The notes: generated by a model not told the origin, from the sequence alone. DNA of 64,000 nucleotides from Fen-330 sp050008465 (GCA_050008465.1 JBEKMO010000029.1:9556-73555); one strand, 5' to 3'; counted from the first letter of the stretch, positions 23,714-32,852 are shown. Translations and numbers: made by a program.

Positions 23714-25924
23714 CTAGCCTCTCAAGCTGGCTTCCAGCGCCCCTGCCCAGCTCTCGCGGAGGGGCTGCACTTCACAGTCTATCAGGGTCTCCCCCTGGTT
23801 GAGGATCGCGATCCTGCCGCTGACGGTTATGCCGGCCGCGAGCGCCTCCACTCCGTGCTCGGCGGCGACGCGGCGAACCTCGCCGGGCCACTCCGTCGAG
23901 ATGAGGATGCGCGATGGGCCCTCGTGGAAGAGCAGGAACTCCGGCCGCAGATCGCTAGAGAATTCCAGCTCCGCGCCAACGCCCGCGGGGCCGAACGACG
24001 CTTCGGCGAGCGCCACCGCGAGGCCTCCGTCGCTCAGGTCGTGTGCCGATACCGCCAGCCCCTGATTCACGATCTCGCGCACCGCCTCCTGCACGCGTTT
24101 CTCGTAATCCATGTCGAGCGCCGGCGGCAGGCCCCACAGGCTCTTGAGCACGACTTTGGCGTACTCGGTGCCGCCGAAGCGAGTGTCGTCGCAAGTGCCG
24201 AGGCCCCCCAGGAGAACCACCGTGTGACCCGGCTGCTTGAAGTCGATGGTCACGGGCGCGCCGGTTTTCATCAGGCCCACGATCCCCAGCACCGGCGTGG
24301 GAAAGACCGGGTCGCCTAGCGTCTCGTTGTAGAGGCTCACGTTGCCGCCGGTGATGGGCGTCTCGAAGTGCCGGCAGGCCTCGCCCATGCCTTCGATCGC
24401 CTCCACCAGTTGCGCCATGATCTCGGGCCGCTCCGGGTTGCCGAAGTTCAGGCAATTGGTGGCGGCGACCGGCAGCGCACCCACCACCGAGAGATTGCGG
24501 CAGCACTCGGCCACGGCCAGCCGCGCGCCCTCCCGCGGGGATAGGTGGGCATAGCGGCCGTTGCCGTCCAGCGCCATGGCCACCGAAGAACCGGTTTCTT
24601 TCACCCGCACGATGGCCGCGTCGCCGCCGGGCGCCTGGATGGTGTTGGTGCGAACCATGTGGTCGTACTGCTCCCAGATCCAGCGTTTCGAGCACAGGTC
24701 CGGGGAGGAAACGAGCGCCGCGAGATCCGCCGCCAGGTTCTGGCTGTGGAACGCGGGCGCCTCCATCGGCGCGTCGCGGCGGGGCGTGGTGTGCGGGCGG
24801 TCGTAGAGGGGCGCCTCGTCGGCCAGCGCGCGGTTCGGAATCTCGGCAACCACCTCGCCGTGGTCCTCGACCCGCAACATGCCGTCGCCGGTCACCACGC
24901 CGATGATGACCGCGTCCAGGCCCCACTTCTTGTAGACCTGCACCACTTCCTCTTCGCGCCCCTTCTCCACCACCAGCAGCATGCGCTCCTGGGATTCCGA
25001 CAGCATGATCTCGTAAGGGGTCATGCCGGTTTCGCGCTGCGGCACCAGTTTCAAGTCGATCTCGACGCCGGTCCCGCCGCGGCTGCCCATCTCGCAGGTC
25101 GAGCAGGTAAGGCCCGCCGCGCCCATGTCCTGAATGCCGACGATGGCGCCGGTCTGCATCGCCTCCAGGCAGGCCTCCAGCAGCAGCTTCTCCATGAACG
25201 GGTCGCCCACCTGCACGTTGGGACGCTTCTGCGAAGACTCCTCGGAGAACTCGGCCGAGGCCATCGAGGCGCCGTGAATGCCGTCGCGGCCGGTCTTGGC
25301 GCCGACGTATAGGACCGGATTGCCCACTCCGCTCGCCCGCGCATAGAAGATCTCGTTCTTCTTGAACACGCCCAGCGCAAACACGTTCACCAGCGGGTTG
25401 CCGTTGTAGCTCGGCTCGAAAATGCATTCGCCCCCGATCGTGGGCACGCCGAAGCAGTTGCCGTAGTGGGCGATGCCCGCGACCACGCCCGCCACGATGC
25501 GGCGGTTGCGCGGGCCCACCTGCGGGTCGTCGAGCGGGCCGAACCGCAACGAGTCCATCACCGCGATCGGCCGCGCGCCCATCGTGAAGATGTCCCGCAG
25601 GATGCCGCCCACACCCGTCGCCGCGCCCTGGAACGGCTCGATGAAGCTGGGGTGATTGTGCGATTCGATCTTGAAGGCGATGGCATAGCCGCCGCCGATG
25701 TCGATGATGCCGGCGTTTTCCCCGGGGCCTTGCACCACCAGCTCGCTGCGCGTCGGCAGTTTCTTGAGGTGCAGGCGCGAGCTCTTGTAAGAGCAGTGCT
25801 CGCTCCACATCACGCTGAAAATGCCCAGTTCGGTATAGGTGGGCTCTCGGCCCAGGAGAGAAACGATTCTCGCGTACTCCTCCTGCGAGAGTTGGTGGGA
25901 TGCGATCAGCTCGGGAGTAATCAT
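23714..25924 (-). CDS. purL: Phosphoribosylformylglycinamidine synthase, large subunit PurL
   Basis: The 736-residue product is the small-type PurL that works with PurQ and PurS to convert FGAR to FGAM with ATP and glutamine-derived ammonia. It shows the family start (GIFSVMWSEHCSYKSS), ESHNHPSFIEPFQGAATGVG, GASMASAEF and the second-half repeat with CLNFGNPERPEI and HDLSDGGLAVALAE. The start ATG at 25924 has no Shine-Dalgarno sequence. The bases before it are a heptanucleotide tandem repeat that fills the whole purQ-purL gap. No purS was found in the window. Confidence 0.96.
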   Translation of the reverse strand: MITPELIASHQLSQEEYARIVSLLGREPTYTELGIFSVMWSEHCSYKSSRLHLKKLPTRSELVVQGPGENAGIIDIGGGYAIAFKIESHNHPSFIEPFQGAATGVGGILRDIFTMGARPIAVMDSLRFGPLDDPQVGPRNRRIVAGVVAGIAHYGNCFGVPTIGGECIFEPSYNGNPLVNVFALGVFKKNEIFYARASGVGNPVLYVGAKTGRDGIHGASMASAEFSEESSQKRPNVQVGDPFMEKLLLEACLEAMQTGAIVGIQDMGAAGLTCSTCEMGSRGGTGVEIDLKLVPQRETGMTPYEIMLSESQERMLLVVEKGREEEVVQVYKKWGLDAVIIGVVTGDGMLRVEDHGEVVAEIPNRALADEAPLYDRPHTTPRRDAPMEAPAFHSQNLAADLAALVSSPDLCSKRWIWEQYDHMVRTNTIQAPGGDAAIVRVKETGSSVAMALDGNGRYAHLSPREGARLAVAECCRNLSVVGALPVAATNCLNFGNPERPEIMAQLVEAIEGMGEACRHFETPITGGNVSLYNETLGDPVFPTPVLGIVGLMKTGAPVTIDFKQPGHTVVLLGGLGTCDDTRFGGTEYAKVVLKSLWGLPPALDMDYEKRVQEAVREIVNQGLAVSAHDLSDGGLAVALAEASFGPAGVGAELEFSSDLRPEFLLFHEGPSRILISTEWPGEVRRVAAEHGVEALAAGITVSGRIAILNQGETLIDCEVQPLRESWAGALEASLRG

Positions 25925-25999
25925 ATAGCTCGTAGCTCGTGGCTCGTAGCTCGTAGTTGCCTGCGCCCGTCTACGGGCTACGGGCTACGAGCTACGGGC
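25925..25999. repeat. Inverted heptanucleotide array between purQ and purL
   Basis: Five 7-base units of the type TAGCTCG (25926-25960) are followed by an 11-base spacer and four units of the type TACGGGC/TACGAGC (25972-25999). The two arms are partly complementary, so the transcript could fold into a long hairpin. The array occupies the entire space between the purQ stop and the purL start, and its last bases are part of the purQ stop codon. Confidence 0.88.
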
Positions 26000-26667
26000 T
26001 ATTTCATCGCCAACGCCGCTGCCATGGACTGCAACACCAGCAGCCCGTCGCTAGAACCCATCAGCGGTTCGCTCGCACGCTCGGGGTGCGGCATCATGCC
26101 CAGCACGTTGCGGCCCTCGTTCAGGATACCGGCGATGTCGCGCATCGATCCGTTCGGGTTATCAAGGTACCGGAACACCACGCGGTCTTCCGCCTCCAGT
26201 CGGTCCAGCGTGCGCTGTTCGGCGAAGTAACAACCCTCGCCGTGGGCGATGGGCATCGTCAGGACCTGGCCTTCGGCCGCGGCCGAAGTGAACGGGGAGG
26301 ACGTGGTTTCGGTCCGCAGCCGCACCGGGCGGCAGATGAATTTCAACCCGCGGTTGCGGATCAGCGCGCCGGGCAACAGGCCGCTCTCGACCAGGATCTG
26401 GAAGCCGTTGCAGATGCCGAGCACCAGCCCGCCCTGCCGCGCGAACTCCTTCACCGCCCCCATTACCGGCGAGAACTTCGCGATCGCGCCGCAACGGAGG
26501 TAATCGCCGTACGCGAATCCGCCGGGCAGAATGACGGCGTCGCAGTCCCCGACGCTGGCTGCGTCGTGCCACAAAAACTCCGCCGGCTGGCCCAAGATCT
26601 GGGACACCGCGAACCAGGCATCGTGATCGCAGTTGCTTCCTGGAAAGACCACCACCCCGAATTTCAT
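25999..26667 (-). CDS. purQ: Phosphoribosylformylglycinamidine synthase, glutaminase subunit PurQ
   Basis: PurQ hydrolyses glutamine and passes ammonia to PurL. The 222-residue product has the class I glutaminase features: FPGSNCDHD at the start, ILPGGFAYGDYLRCG, the nucleophile Cys in VLGICNGFQIL, and the His/Glu pair in MMPHPERAS. The size is normal. It is the first of the purQ-purL-purF run on the minus strand. About 180 bases with two family B repeats separate it from the upstream gene. The stop codon is contributed by the heptanucleotide array. Confidence 0.96.
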   Translation of the reverse strand: MKFGVVVFPGSNCDHDAWFAVSQILGQPAEFLWHDAASVGDCDAVILPGGFAYGDYLRCGAIAKFSPVMGAVKEFARQGGLVLGICNGFQILVESGLLPGALIRNRGLKFICRPVRLRTETTSSPFTSAAAEGQVLTMPIAHGEGCYFAEQRTLDRLEAEDRVVFRYLDNPNGSMRDIAGILNEGRNVLGMMPHPERASEPLMGSSDGLLVLQSMAAALAMK

Positions 26668-26705
26668 TGGAGAGATTAGTTTAGCATCAGTGGAAGGTCA
26701 ACCTT

Positions 26706-26748
26706 GCCCGCCCATTCCGGCAAACGGGGCCTGCTGCGGGGTCAGCGC
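26706..26748. repeat. Family B repeat, copy 1 (diverged)
   Basis: This is a ~42-base GC-rich element with the shared core CAAACGGGGCCTG and end GGTCAGCGC. It lies 15 bases from copy 2 (26763-26805) and matches 51911-51952 downstream of groEL. It sits in the gap upstream of purQ. Confidence 0.75.
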
Positions 26749-26762
26749 ATTTATTCAACGAC

Positions 26763-26805
26763 GAGCGCCTGTCCCCGCGAACGGGGCCTGCCGCGCGGTC
26801 AGCGC
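26763..26805. repeat. Family B repeat, copy 2
   Basis: This copy reads GAGCGCCTGTCCCCGCGAAC, continuing through GGGGCCTGCCGCGCGGTCAG. It is nearly identical to 51911-51952 and similar to copy 1 just upstream. The bases include a CCCCG/CGGGG hairpin. Confidence 0.8.
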
Positions 26806-26845
26806 CGCCCGGCTTCCCGTACCTGGGGATGATCGGGGATTCTCC

Positions 26846-27106
26846 CTACTGCGCGGCAACCGCGGCAGCGGGAGCGGGGGCGGCAGCCGCCTTCGGTTTG
26901 CGGCTGCGGGAGCTCCGCTTCTCGACGGGAGGCACCCGGTCGCTCTTCTTGAGGGCGGTTACCACGATTGGGGTGACGAATTTCTTCTCCCCAAAATCGT
27001 CGAACTTGATGACTATGCGCTCTTCGTTGCAGGAAAGAACCGTACCGAAACCAAACTTCAGGTGCTCTACCTGAGCGCCTTGTGGATAAGCTGTTCTAAT
27101 ACCCAT
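26846..27106 (-). CDS. Small protein resembling the UvrD/PcrA C-terminal domain
   Basis: The 86-residue product contains GAQVEHLKFGFGTVL followed by IVIKFDDFGEKKFVTPIV. This is very like the small SH3/Tudor-type domain at the C-terminus of UvrD/PcrA helicases, which binds RNA polymerase. A basic linker (RSSRSRKPKAAAAP) and an Ala-rich tail follow. It stands alone with no helicase gene next to it. ATG 27106 is used as start; upstream ATGs at 27121 and 27139 are possible, and none has a clear ribosome-binding site. A role in binding RNA polymerase is inference. Confidence 0.65.
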   Translation of the reverse strand: MGIRTAYPQGAQVEHLKFGFGTVLSCNEERIVIKFDDFGEKKFVTPIVVTALKKSDRVPPVEKRSSRSRKPKAAAAPAPAAAVAAQ

Positions 27107-27171
27107 CGGTAGTACTATCATAGCAGACCGGCAAATCAAAGTCGAATTGAGTTGTTTTGGAGGGCGAACGC

Positions 27172-27966
27172 GTGAAGAAGTGGTATGAGGAGCTGTTCGA
27201 AGATTACGCGGAGACCTACGACAAGCAGCCCTTTACGAGCGGCACGCTGGCGGAGGTCGATTTCATCGAGCGGGAGATCGGCTATGACAAGTCGGTGCGC
27301 ATCCTGGACATCGGGTGCGGCACCGGCCGCCACGCTATCGAGCTCGCGCGGCGAGGCTACGACGTGACCGGCGTGGACCTTTCCGCGTCGCAACTCGGAA
27401 GGGCCCGCGAGAAGGCGCAAGCGGCCGGCGTCGCGGTCCGGTTCCAGCAGGCCGATGCCCGGCAGCTTCGCTTCCGCGGCGGGTTTCAGTTGGTCATCAT
27501 GATCTGCGAGGGCGCGTTTCCCCTGATGGAGACCGACGAGGAGAATTTCGCGATTCTCGGAAGCGCCGCCGCGGCTTTGGAGCCGAACGGGAAGCTCATC
27601 TGCACTACTCTGAATGCGCTCTTCCCGCTGTTTCACTCCGTGAAGGAATTCCTGGACAGCAACCCGGCGGAGGGCTGCAGCCGGGACAATCGCTTCGACT
27701 TGACCACGTTCCGCGATCACTCGCTGTTCGAGGCGGTCGACGACTCCGGCCGCACGAAGACCCTGAGCTGCAACGAACGCTACTACGCGCCTTCGGAAAT
27801 GACCTGGCTCCTGAAAAGCCTCGGCTTTCGCAAAGTCGAGGTATTCGGCTGTCCCACGGGCAACTTCAGCCGGGAGAACAAGCTCACACCCGGCGACTTC
27901 GAAATGCTGGTGGTCGCCGGAGAGTATGCTGCTGCCTCTGCGATAGTGGCCAGGTGCGCTGGGTAG
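27172..27966 (+). CDS. Class I SAM-dependent methyltransferase
   Basis: The 264-residue product has the SAM-binding motif I ILDIGCGTGRHAIELA, motif II with VTGVDLSASQLG and the QADARQLRF acidic loop. A region with YYAPSEMTWLLKSLGF follows, as in the 25/UbiE-like small-molecule methyltransferases. The substrate is unknown. The start is GTG 27172, supported by GGAGGG seven bases upstream. The TTG at 27157 precedes that site and is not used. Its 3' end lies 16 bases from the convergent decarboxylase gene. Confidence 0.83.
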   Translation: MKKWYEELFEDYAETYDKQPFTSGTLAEVDFIEREIGYDKSVRILDIGCGTGRHAIELARRGYDVTGVDLSASQLGRAREKAQAAGVAVRFQQADARQLRFRGGFQLVIMICEGAFPLMETDEENFAILGSAAAALEPNGKLICTTLNALFPLFHSVKEFLDSNPAEGCSRDNRFDLTTFRDHSLFEAVDDSGRTKTLSCNERYYAPSEMTWLLKSLGFRKVEVFGCPTGNFSRENKLTPGDFEMLVVAGEYAAASAIVARCAG

Positions 27967-27982
27967 CACCGGCCTGCGCGCC

Positions 27983-29338
27983 TCAGCAGGAGGTTTCGGC
28001 TGCCGCCGCCCGAAGCATCGAGCGCAGGCTGCGCTCCACGTCCTCGCCGGTTGTGGCCCACGAGGAGACGCTGATCCGCATGGCGACGCGCCCGCGCCAG
28101 GTGGTCTCCCCGCACCAGCAGACACCGTCCCGCTGGATTCGATCGACGACGCGCCGGGTGGTCGCGGCGTCACCGAACGCAACCAGAACCTGGTTCAGAA
28201 CGACCTCGTTCAGGATTTCGTAGCCGGCGGCTTCCAATCCCTCGGCAAACCGCTGCGCGTGCCGGCACGTCCGTTCGATCAAATCGGCCAGGCCCGCGCG
28301 ACCCAGCGACCGCAGCGCCGCCCAGATCTCGACGCCGCGGGCCCTCCGGGACAGTTCTGGCACGTATTGCGACGGCTCGCGATGATCGCCCTGCGGCAGG
28401 TAGGCTGCCGCCAACGACATGGCGCGGTTCAGATGCCGCGCGCTGCGCACGAAGGCCAGCCCGCTATCGTATGGCACGTTCAGCCATTTGTGCGCGTCGG
28501 TGGCCCAGGAATCCGCCTCCGCCGCGCCGGCAACCAAATGAGCGCGCCCGGGGCTCACCGCGGCCCACAGACCAAAAGCGCCATCGATGTGAACCCAGGC
28601 GCCGCACTGGCGAGCGATTGCGCAGATCTCAGCCGCCGGGTCGAACGCCCCCGAATTCACGTTGCCGGCCTGCATACAGACGATCGCGGGACTGCGCAAG
28701 CTCGGAAAAGCCTCCACGCGCATGCGCCCCTGGTCGTCCACGGGCACGCGGATCGCCCTCTGACGGCCCAGCCCCAGGAGCCCCAGCGCCTTGATCACGG
28801 ACGGGTGGGCGTCCTCGCTCACCACCACGGCGAGCGGGGGCGCGCCAATCAGACCTTCGGCCTCCACGTCCCACCCGGCCTGCTCGAGCACCGCATGACG
28901 CGCCGCCGCCAGCGCCGTGAAGTTCGCCATCGTTGCTCCGGTCACAAACGCGCCGCCGCACTCCGGCGGTAGCCGAAGCACGTCGAGGAGCCATCGCAGG
29001 CTGACTTCTTCCAGAGCCGTCGCGATGGGAGTGGCCACGAAAAGGCCGGCGTTCTGATCCCAGGCGCCCGCCAGCCAATTCGCCGCGAGCGCCGCCGGCA
29101 CACACCCGCCCAGGACGAACCCGAAGAACCGGCCACCCGCCGTGGCAACCGTCGCCGGAGAACCGATCCGGTCCAGCATGTCCAGAACGGCCTCGGCGCT
29201 GGCGGGTTCCTCCGGAAGAGCTTCGTTCAACTCGGACAAGCGCTCGAGCGCCTCGGCGCTGGGCGCCACCCCGCGCGCATCGAGTCCTTCGAGGTAGCGG
29301 GCGGCGGTAACCGCAGCCCGGTTTAACAAGTCTCTCAT
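27983..29338 (-). CDS. PLP-dependent group II (aromatic/glutamate-like) decarboxylase family protein
   Basis: The 451-residue product belongs to the group II PLP decarboxylases (tyrosine, tryptophan, glutamate and related). It shows GFVLGGCVPAALAANWL, FVTGATMANFTALAAAR, VVSEDAHPSVIKAL, WVHIDGAFGLWA (PLP-binding Asp) and SWATDAHKWLNVPYDSG with the Schiff-base Lys. Substrate preference cannot be read off. The ATG at 29338 is the natural start. The long open frame upstream of it is a chance extension over the promoter of the divergent subtilase. Gene neighbours give no pathway. Confidence 0.83.
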   Translation of the reverse strand: MRDLLNRAAVTAARYLEGLDARGVAPSAEALERLSELNEALPEEPASAEAVLDMLDRIGSPATVATAGGRFFGFVLGGCVPAALAANWLAGAWDQNAGLFVATPIATALEEVSLRWLLDVLRLPPECGGAFVTGATMANFTALAAARHAVLEQAGWDVEAEGLIGAPPLAVVVSEDAHPSVIKALGLLGLGRQRAIRVPVDDQGRMRVEAFPSLRSPAIVCMQAGNVNSGAFDPAAEICAIARQCGAWVHIDGAFGLWAAVSPGRAHLVAGAAEADSWATDAHKWLNVPYDSGLAFVRSARHLNRAMSLAAAYLPQGDHREPSQYVPELSRRARGVEIWAALRSLGRAGLADLIERTCRHAQRFAEGLEAAGYEILNEVVLNQVLVAFGDAATTRRVVDRIQRDGVCWCGETTWRGRVAMRISVSSWATTGEDVERSLRSMLRAAAAETSC

Positions 29339-29440
29339 AATGTAATTATGGCCCGCCCCCGCCGCCACGGTTTTGGTACAAGGAAGATAGCGGCATCGCT
29401 CTTTTCTCGAAACCACGTAGTCCGATTTCCCGTCCGAAAG

Positions 29441-32400
29441 ATGACCATGAAACGGCCCTTGACACTGGTGCTCTGTATCGCGTTTCTTCTCTCGCTCCCG
29501 CTGGGGGCTGAGAGCCGCCGCTATGCGCTGATCCTCGAGGACCCCCCGATCACCGCCAAGATCGCATCGCGCAGAGAGTTGCGCTCGAAGGCCGCCCTGG
29601 ATGCCGGGGCCAGGATCGAGGCGGTCCAACAGTCGCTCCGCCAGCAACTGGCCGAGCGCAAGATCCACGTCACCGGATCGGCGAAAACCCTGGTGAACGC
29701 CGTTTTCGTTCAGGTCTCGGACCCGCGGCAGTTGCAGGGCCTCGCGGGCGTCCGATACGTGGCCCGGCTCCGGCCGATGCACCGCCACCTGGACCGCGCA
29801 CTCCCCCTGGTCAAGGTCCCGGAGGCATGGACTGTGCTGGCGGGAGCAGGATTCCAGAACCCCGGCGCGGGAGTCAAGATCGGCATCATCGACACGGGCA
29901 TCGACCAGACTCACCCAGGGTTCCAGGACCCCAGCCTCCAGGCGCCGGCGGACCGCCCCGCCTGCAATGACAAGCCCGGCCAGCCGGGCAATAACGATTG
30001 CGGCTACACCAACTCCAAGGTGATCGTGGCCCGCAGCTACATCACCATGGACGCGGCGGCGAACCAGTTCGACGACCCCTTGGGCTTGCTGCCTGACGAT
30101 TACTCGCCGCGCGACCGGGTGGGCCACGGTACGGCCGCCGCTATGGTAGCGGCGGGGGTGCAGCACCAAGCCCCGCTGGCCAGCATTAGCGGCGTTGCTC
30201 CCAAGGCCTATCTGGGCAACTACAAGATCTTCGGCTCTCCGGGCGTCAATGACGGCAGCTACGGAGACGCGCTGGTGGCCGCCCTCGAGGACGCCTACAA
30301 CGATGGCATGGACATCGTCAGCCTCTCACTGGGCTACCCGCCTTGGTACGACTCGCTGGACACCGGCGCCACCTGTGGGGAGTTCACGGGGTTTCCTTGC
30401 GACGTCGAGGCTTGGTTCGTGGAATCCGCGGTGCAGAACGGGATGTTGGTGGTTGTTTCGGCGGGCAACGATGGGACCGCGGGCATCAAGTTCCCCGCGC
30501 TGAACACAATCCACACCCCCGGTACCGCGCCGTCCGCGCTAACCGTGGGCGCTTCCCGGAACAGTCACGAGCTGTACGCCAAGGTGGGACTGACGGCTTC
30601 GGATGCGCCAGCCAACCTGCGGAATCTCCGCGCCAACTTCGGCGACGGACCGAAGATCGGTGTGACCGCGCCGCTGCGCGACGTCACCAGCCTGGGTAAT
30701 GACGGGCTGGCCTGCGCCGCGCTCCCGGCGAGTTCGTTGAACGGCGCCATTGCCCTGGTCCAGCGCGACCCCACCCAGTGCGATTTCGCCACCAAGGCGA
30801 GAAACGTGCAGGCCGCCGGCGCGCTAGGCGTCGTGATCTATCTGAACGGCGGAGACGCACCATTCGCGCCATTGGGAGTGGCCGGCACGGGCATACCCGC
30901 GGCGATCATCGGCACTACCGACGGGCAGACGCTGAAGAGCTACCTGCAATCCCACGCCAATGCTCAGGTCGTAATGGACCCGGCCCTGACCGCATACGAC
31001 GATCCGAGCTTTGACACCATGGCCGACTTCTCCTCGCGCGGGCCTTCCATCGGCTATAACGAGATCAAGCCGGAGGTGGTCGCGCCGGCTACCGGCATCT
31101 ACACCGCCACTCAGCGATACGACACCAACGGCGAGATGTACAGCGCCACCAGGTACACCGTCGCCGAGGGAACCAGCTTTGCGGCGCCCATGGTGGCCGG
31201 CGCCCTGGCCCTGGTGGAACAGAAGACCGGCTTCTCCCCGGCGCAATTGAAGTCCGCGGTCGTCAACACGGCCAGCACGGGCATCCAGGAGGGCGGGCCG
31301 GCGCGCCTGTCCGCCGTCGGGGGTGGCAAGCTCAATGTGCAGGCTGCCGTCGAGACCAATGTGACGGTCGATCCCGCCACGCTGTCCTTTGGCGCGCTCG
31401 CCGCCGGTGCGCTCCCAGCGCAGATCTCGCGGGTCGTGTACAACAACAGCGGCAGCCAGTTGACGCTGGCGATCGCGCAGACCACCCCAGATTCGAACGC
31501 CCACCTGCAGCTCAGCCAGGCCACGATCCCCGCTGGCCAGGCCCGGACCACCCTAACGGTCTCTCTTGTGGGGAAGCTTCCGGCGCCCGGGGCCTACGAA
31601 GGGGCCATCACCATTACCGGGGGAGCGGTGCCACTTCGGGTTCCCTACTCGTACTTGGTTAGCGACAACGTCCCCTATAACCTGTTCCCGATTAACAACG
31701 GCGATTTCATCGGCGTCGTCAACAGCCAAATCCCATACGAGTCCATCGCGCTCCGCGCGGTCGACCAGTACGGCGTCCCCGTTGAGGGTGCGCCAGTGAC
31801 TTGGACCGGCACCCAGGGCGGCACTACCATCGACACTACCGTCTTCGATCCCAAGACAGCCTTGTACGGGGTAGCCGGAGCCTGGGTCTATCTGGGTCCG
31901 AATCCCGGCGCCCAGGAGTTCACGGCAACGGTGGGCACTACTCAGCCGCTGGTCTTTAAATTCCAGGGCCGCGCCCGCCTTCAGCCAACCATTGACTCGG
32001 GAGGCGTGATCAATGCGGCGAGCCAGCTTGCGCCTCAATCGGGGCAGGGCCTGGCGCCCGGTTCCTACATCTCCATCTGGGGACAGAATCTGGCCGAGAG
32101 CAGCCTGGACTTCAATTCCACGCTCCCGGCGGGCATTGACCCCTACCTGCCAGTCTCGCTGGCCGGCGTGCACGTCAGCTTCGATGTCACGGACCAGCTT
32201 GTGAGCGTCCCCGGACACCTGAGCTGGGCCGGATCGCGCCAGATCAACGTGCAGATCCCTTGGGAGCTCCAAGGGCATTCTTCAGCCTTGATGAAGGTGA
32301 GCGTGGGCGGCACTCGCGGCATCGACACCGATCCTTACACCCTCCCCCTCTCCGACTCCGCACCGGCGTTGTTCGAGAATCCGCCCGGCTCCGGCGTGGC

Positions 32401-32755
32401 CGTCGCGCAGGACCCCTTCAACCCTGCCGTGCTCTTCACGGCTCAGCACCCCGCTCAGAAGGGCCAGTGGGTAACCTTCTACGGCAACGGACTCGGGCCG
32501 GTGGACCACACGCCTCCTTCCGGCGACATGACGCCCCCGGCCACGCAAGGCTTGGCGCGGTGTACGAAACCAGTCACGGTGGCCATCGGAGGCCAACCCG
32601 CCACCACCCCGGACTTCGCCGGCCTGACTCCGACCGGCATCGGCTACTACCAGATCAATGTCCAGGTGCCCGCCAATGCGCCCTCCGGGAATCAGCCCGT
32701 CGTGCTGAGCGTGGACGGCGTCGCTGGCAAGACGGTCTACTTGCCGATCCAGTAG
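29441..32755 (+). CDS. Secreted subtilisin-like serine protease with PA insert and Solibacter-type C-terminal domain
   Basis: The 1104-residue product has a signal peptide (MKRPLTLVLCIAFLLSLPLG) and an inhibitor-like propeptide. The S8 catalytic domain has Asp151 (GIIDTGID), His229 (GHGTAAAMVA) and Ser579 (GTSFAAPMVAG). A PA domain is inserted between His and Ser (about residues 400-500, with ALVQRDPTQCDFATKARNVQ). Fibronectin/Ig-like domains follow, then a C-terminal module starting GGVINAASQLAP with IWGQNLAES. This module resembles TIGR03437, a domain expanded in Solibacter. The protein is probably extracellular and a plausible T2SS client. ATG 29441 gives the signal peptide at the N-terminus. 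Confidence 0.88.
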   Translation: MTMKRPLTLVLCIAFLLSLPLGAESRRYALILEDPPITAKIASRRELRSKAALDAGARIEAVQQSLRQQLAERKIHVTGSAKTLVNAVFVQVSDPRQLQGLAGVRYVARLRPMHRHLDRALPLVKVPEAWTVLAGAGFQNPGAGVKIGIIDTGIDQTHPGFQDPSLQAPADRPACNDKPGQPGNNDCGYTNSKVIVARSYITMDAAANQFDDPLGLLPDDYSPRDRVGHGTAAAMVAAGVQHQAPLASISGVAPKAYLGNYKIFGSPGVNDGSYGDALVAALEDAYNDGMDIVSLSLGYPPWYDSLDTGATCGEFTGFPCDVEAWFVESAVQNGMLVVVSAGNDGTAGIKFPALNTIHTPGTAPSALTVGASRNSHELYAKVGLTASDAPANLRNLRANFGDGPKIGVTAPLRDVTSLGNDGLACAALPASSLNGAIALVQRDPTQCDFATKARNVQAAGALGVVIYLNGGDAPFAPLGVAGTGIPAAIIGTTDGQTLKSYLQSHANAQVVMDPALTAYDDPSFDTMADFSSRGPSIGYNEIKPEVVAPATGIYTATQRYDTNGEMYSATRYTVAEGTSFAAPMVAGALALVEQKTGFSPAQLKSAVVNTASTGIQEGGPARLSAVGGGKLNVQAAVETNVTVDPATLSFGALAAGALPAQISRVVYNNSGSQLTLAIAQTTPDSNAHLQLSQATIPAGQARTTLTVSLVGKLPAPGAYEGAITITGGAVPLRVPYSYLVSDNVPYNLFPINNGDFIGVVNSQIPYESIALRAVDQYGVPVEGAPVTWTGTQGGTTIDTTVFDPKTALYGVAGAWVYLGPNPGAQEFTATVGTTQPLVFKFQGRARLQPTIDSGGVINAASQLAPQSGQGLAPGSYISIWGQNLAESSLDFNSTLPAGIDPYLPVSLAGVHVSFDVTDQLVSVPGHLSWAGSRQINVQIPWELQGHSSALMKVSVGGTRGIDTDPYTLPLSDSAPALFENPPGSGVAVAQDPFNPAVLFTAQHPAQKGQWVTFYGNGLGPVDHTPPSGDMTPPATQGLARCTKPVTVAIGGQPATTPDFAGLTPTGIGYYQINVQVPANAPSGNQPVVLSVDGVAGKTVYLPIQ

Positions 32756-32820
32756 CGCCGGCGGTCTTGCCGCCGGTCTCGGCCCGCCCTCTTCCGGACC
32801 CGCTCGCGCACCACCTGCTC

Positions 32821-32826
32821 TATAAT
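32821..32826 (+). promoter_or_regulatory. Probable -10 element of greA
   Basis: A perfect TATAAT lies 26 bases before the greA ATG. No good -35 hexamer is seen 16-18 bases upstream. The preceding gap holds a CCGGCGG/CCGCCGG hairpin just after the subtilase stop. Confidence 0.45.
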
Positions 32827-32852
32827 TGGGATCTGGGAGCAGTTCTCCTTTC

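Noticed and set aside
25925..25999. Heptanucleotide array as a CRISPR
   Set aside because: Units are 7 bases with no spacers and no cas genes are nearby.
26668..26845. Possible purine riboswitch upstream of purQ
   Set aside because: The gap is explained by two family B repeats, and no conserved purine-riboswitch core was seen.
29339..30169. Upstream extension of the decarboxylase frame
   Set aside because: It runs antisense to the subtilase. The family start is ATG 29338.
32756..32790. Terminator after the subtilase gene
   Set aside because: A CCGGCGG/CCGCCGG hairpin is present but has no T-run, so an intrinsic terminator is not supported.
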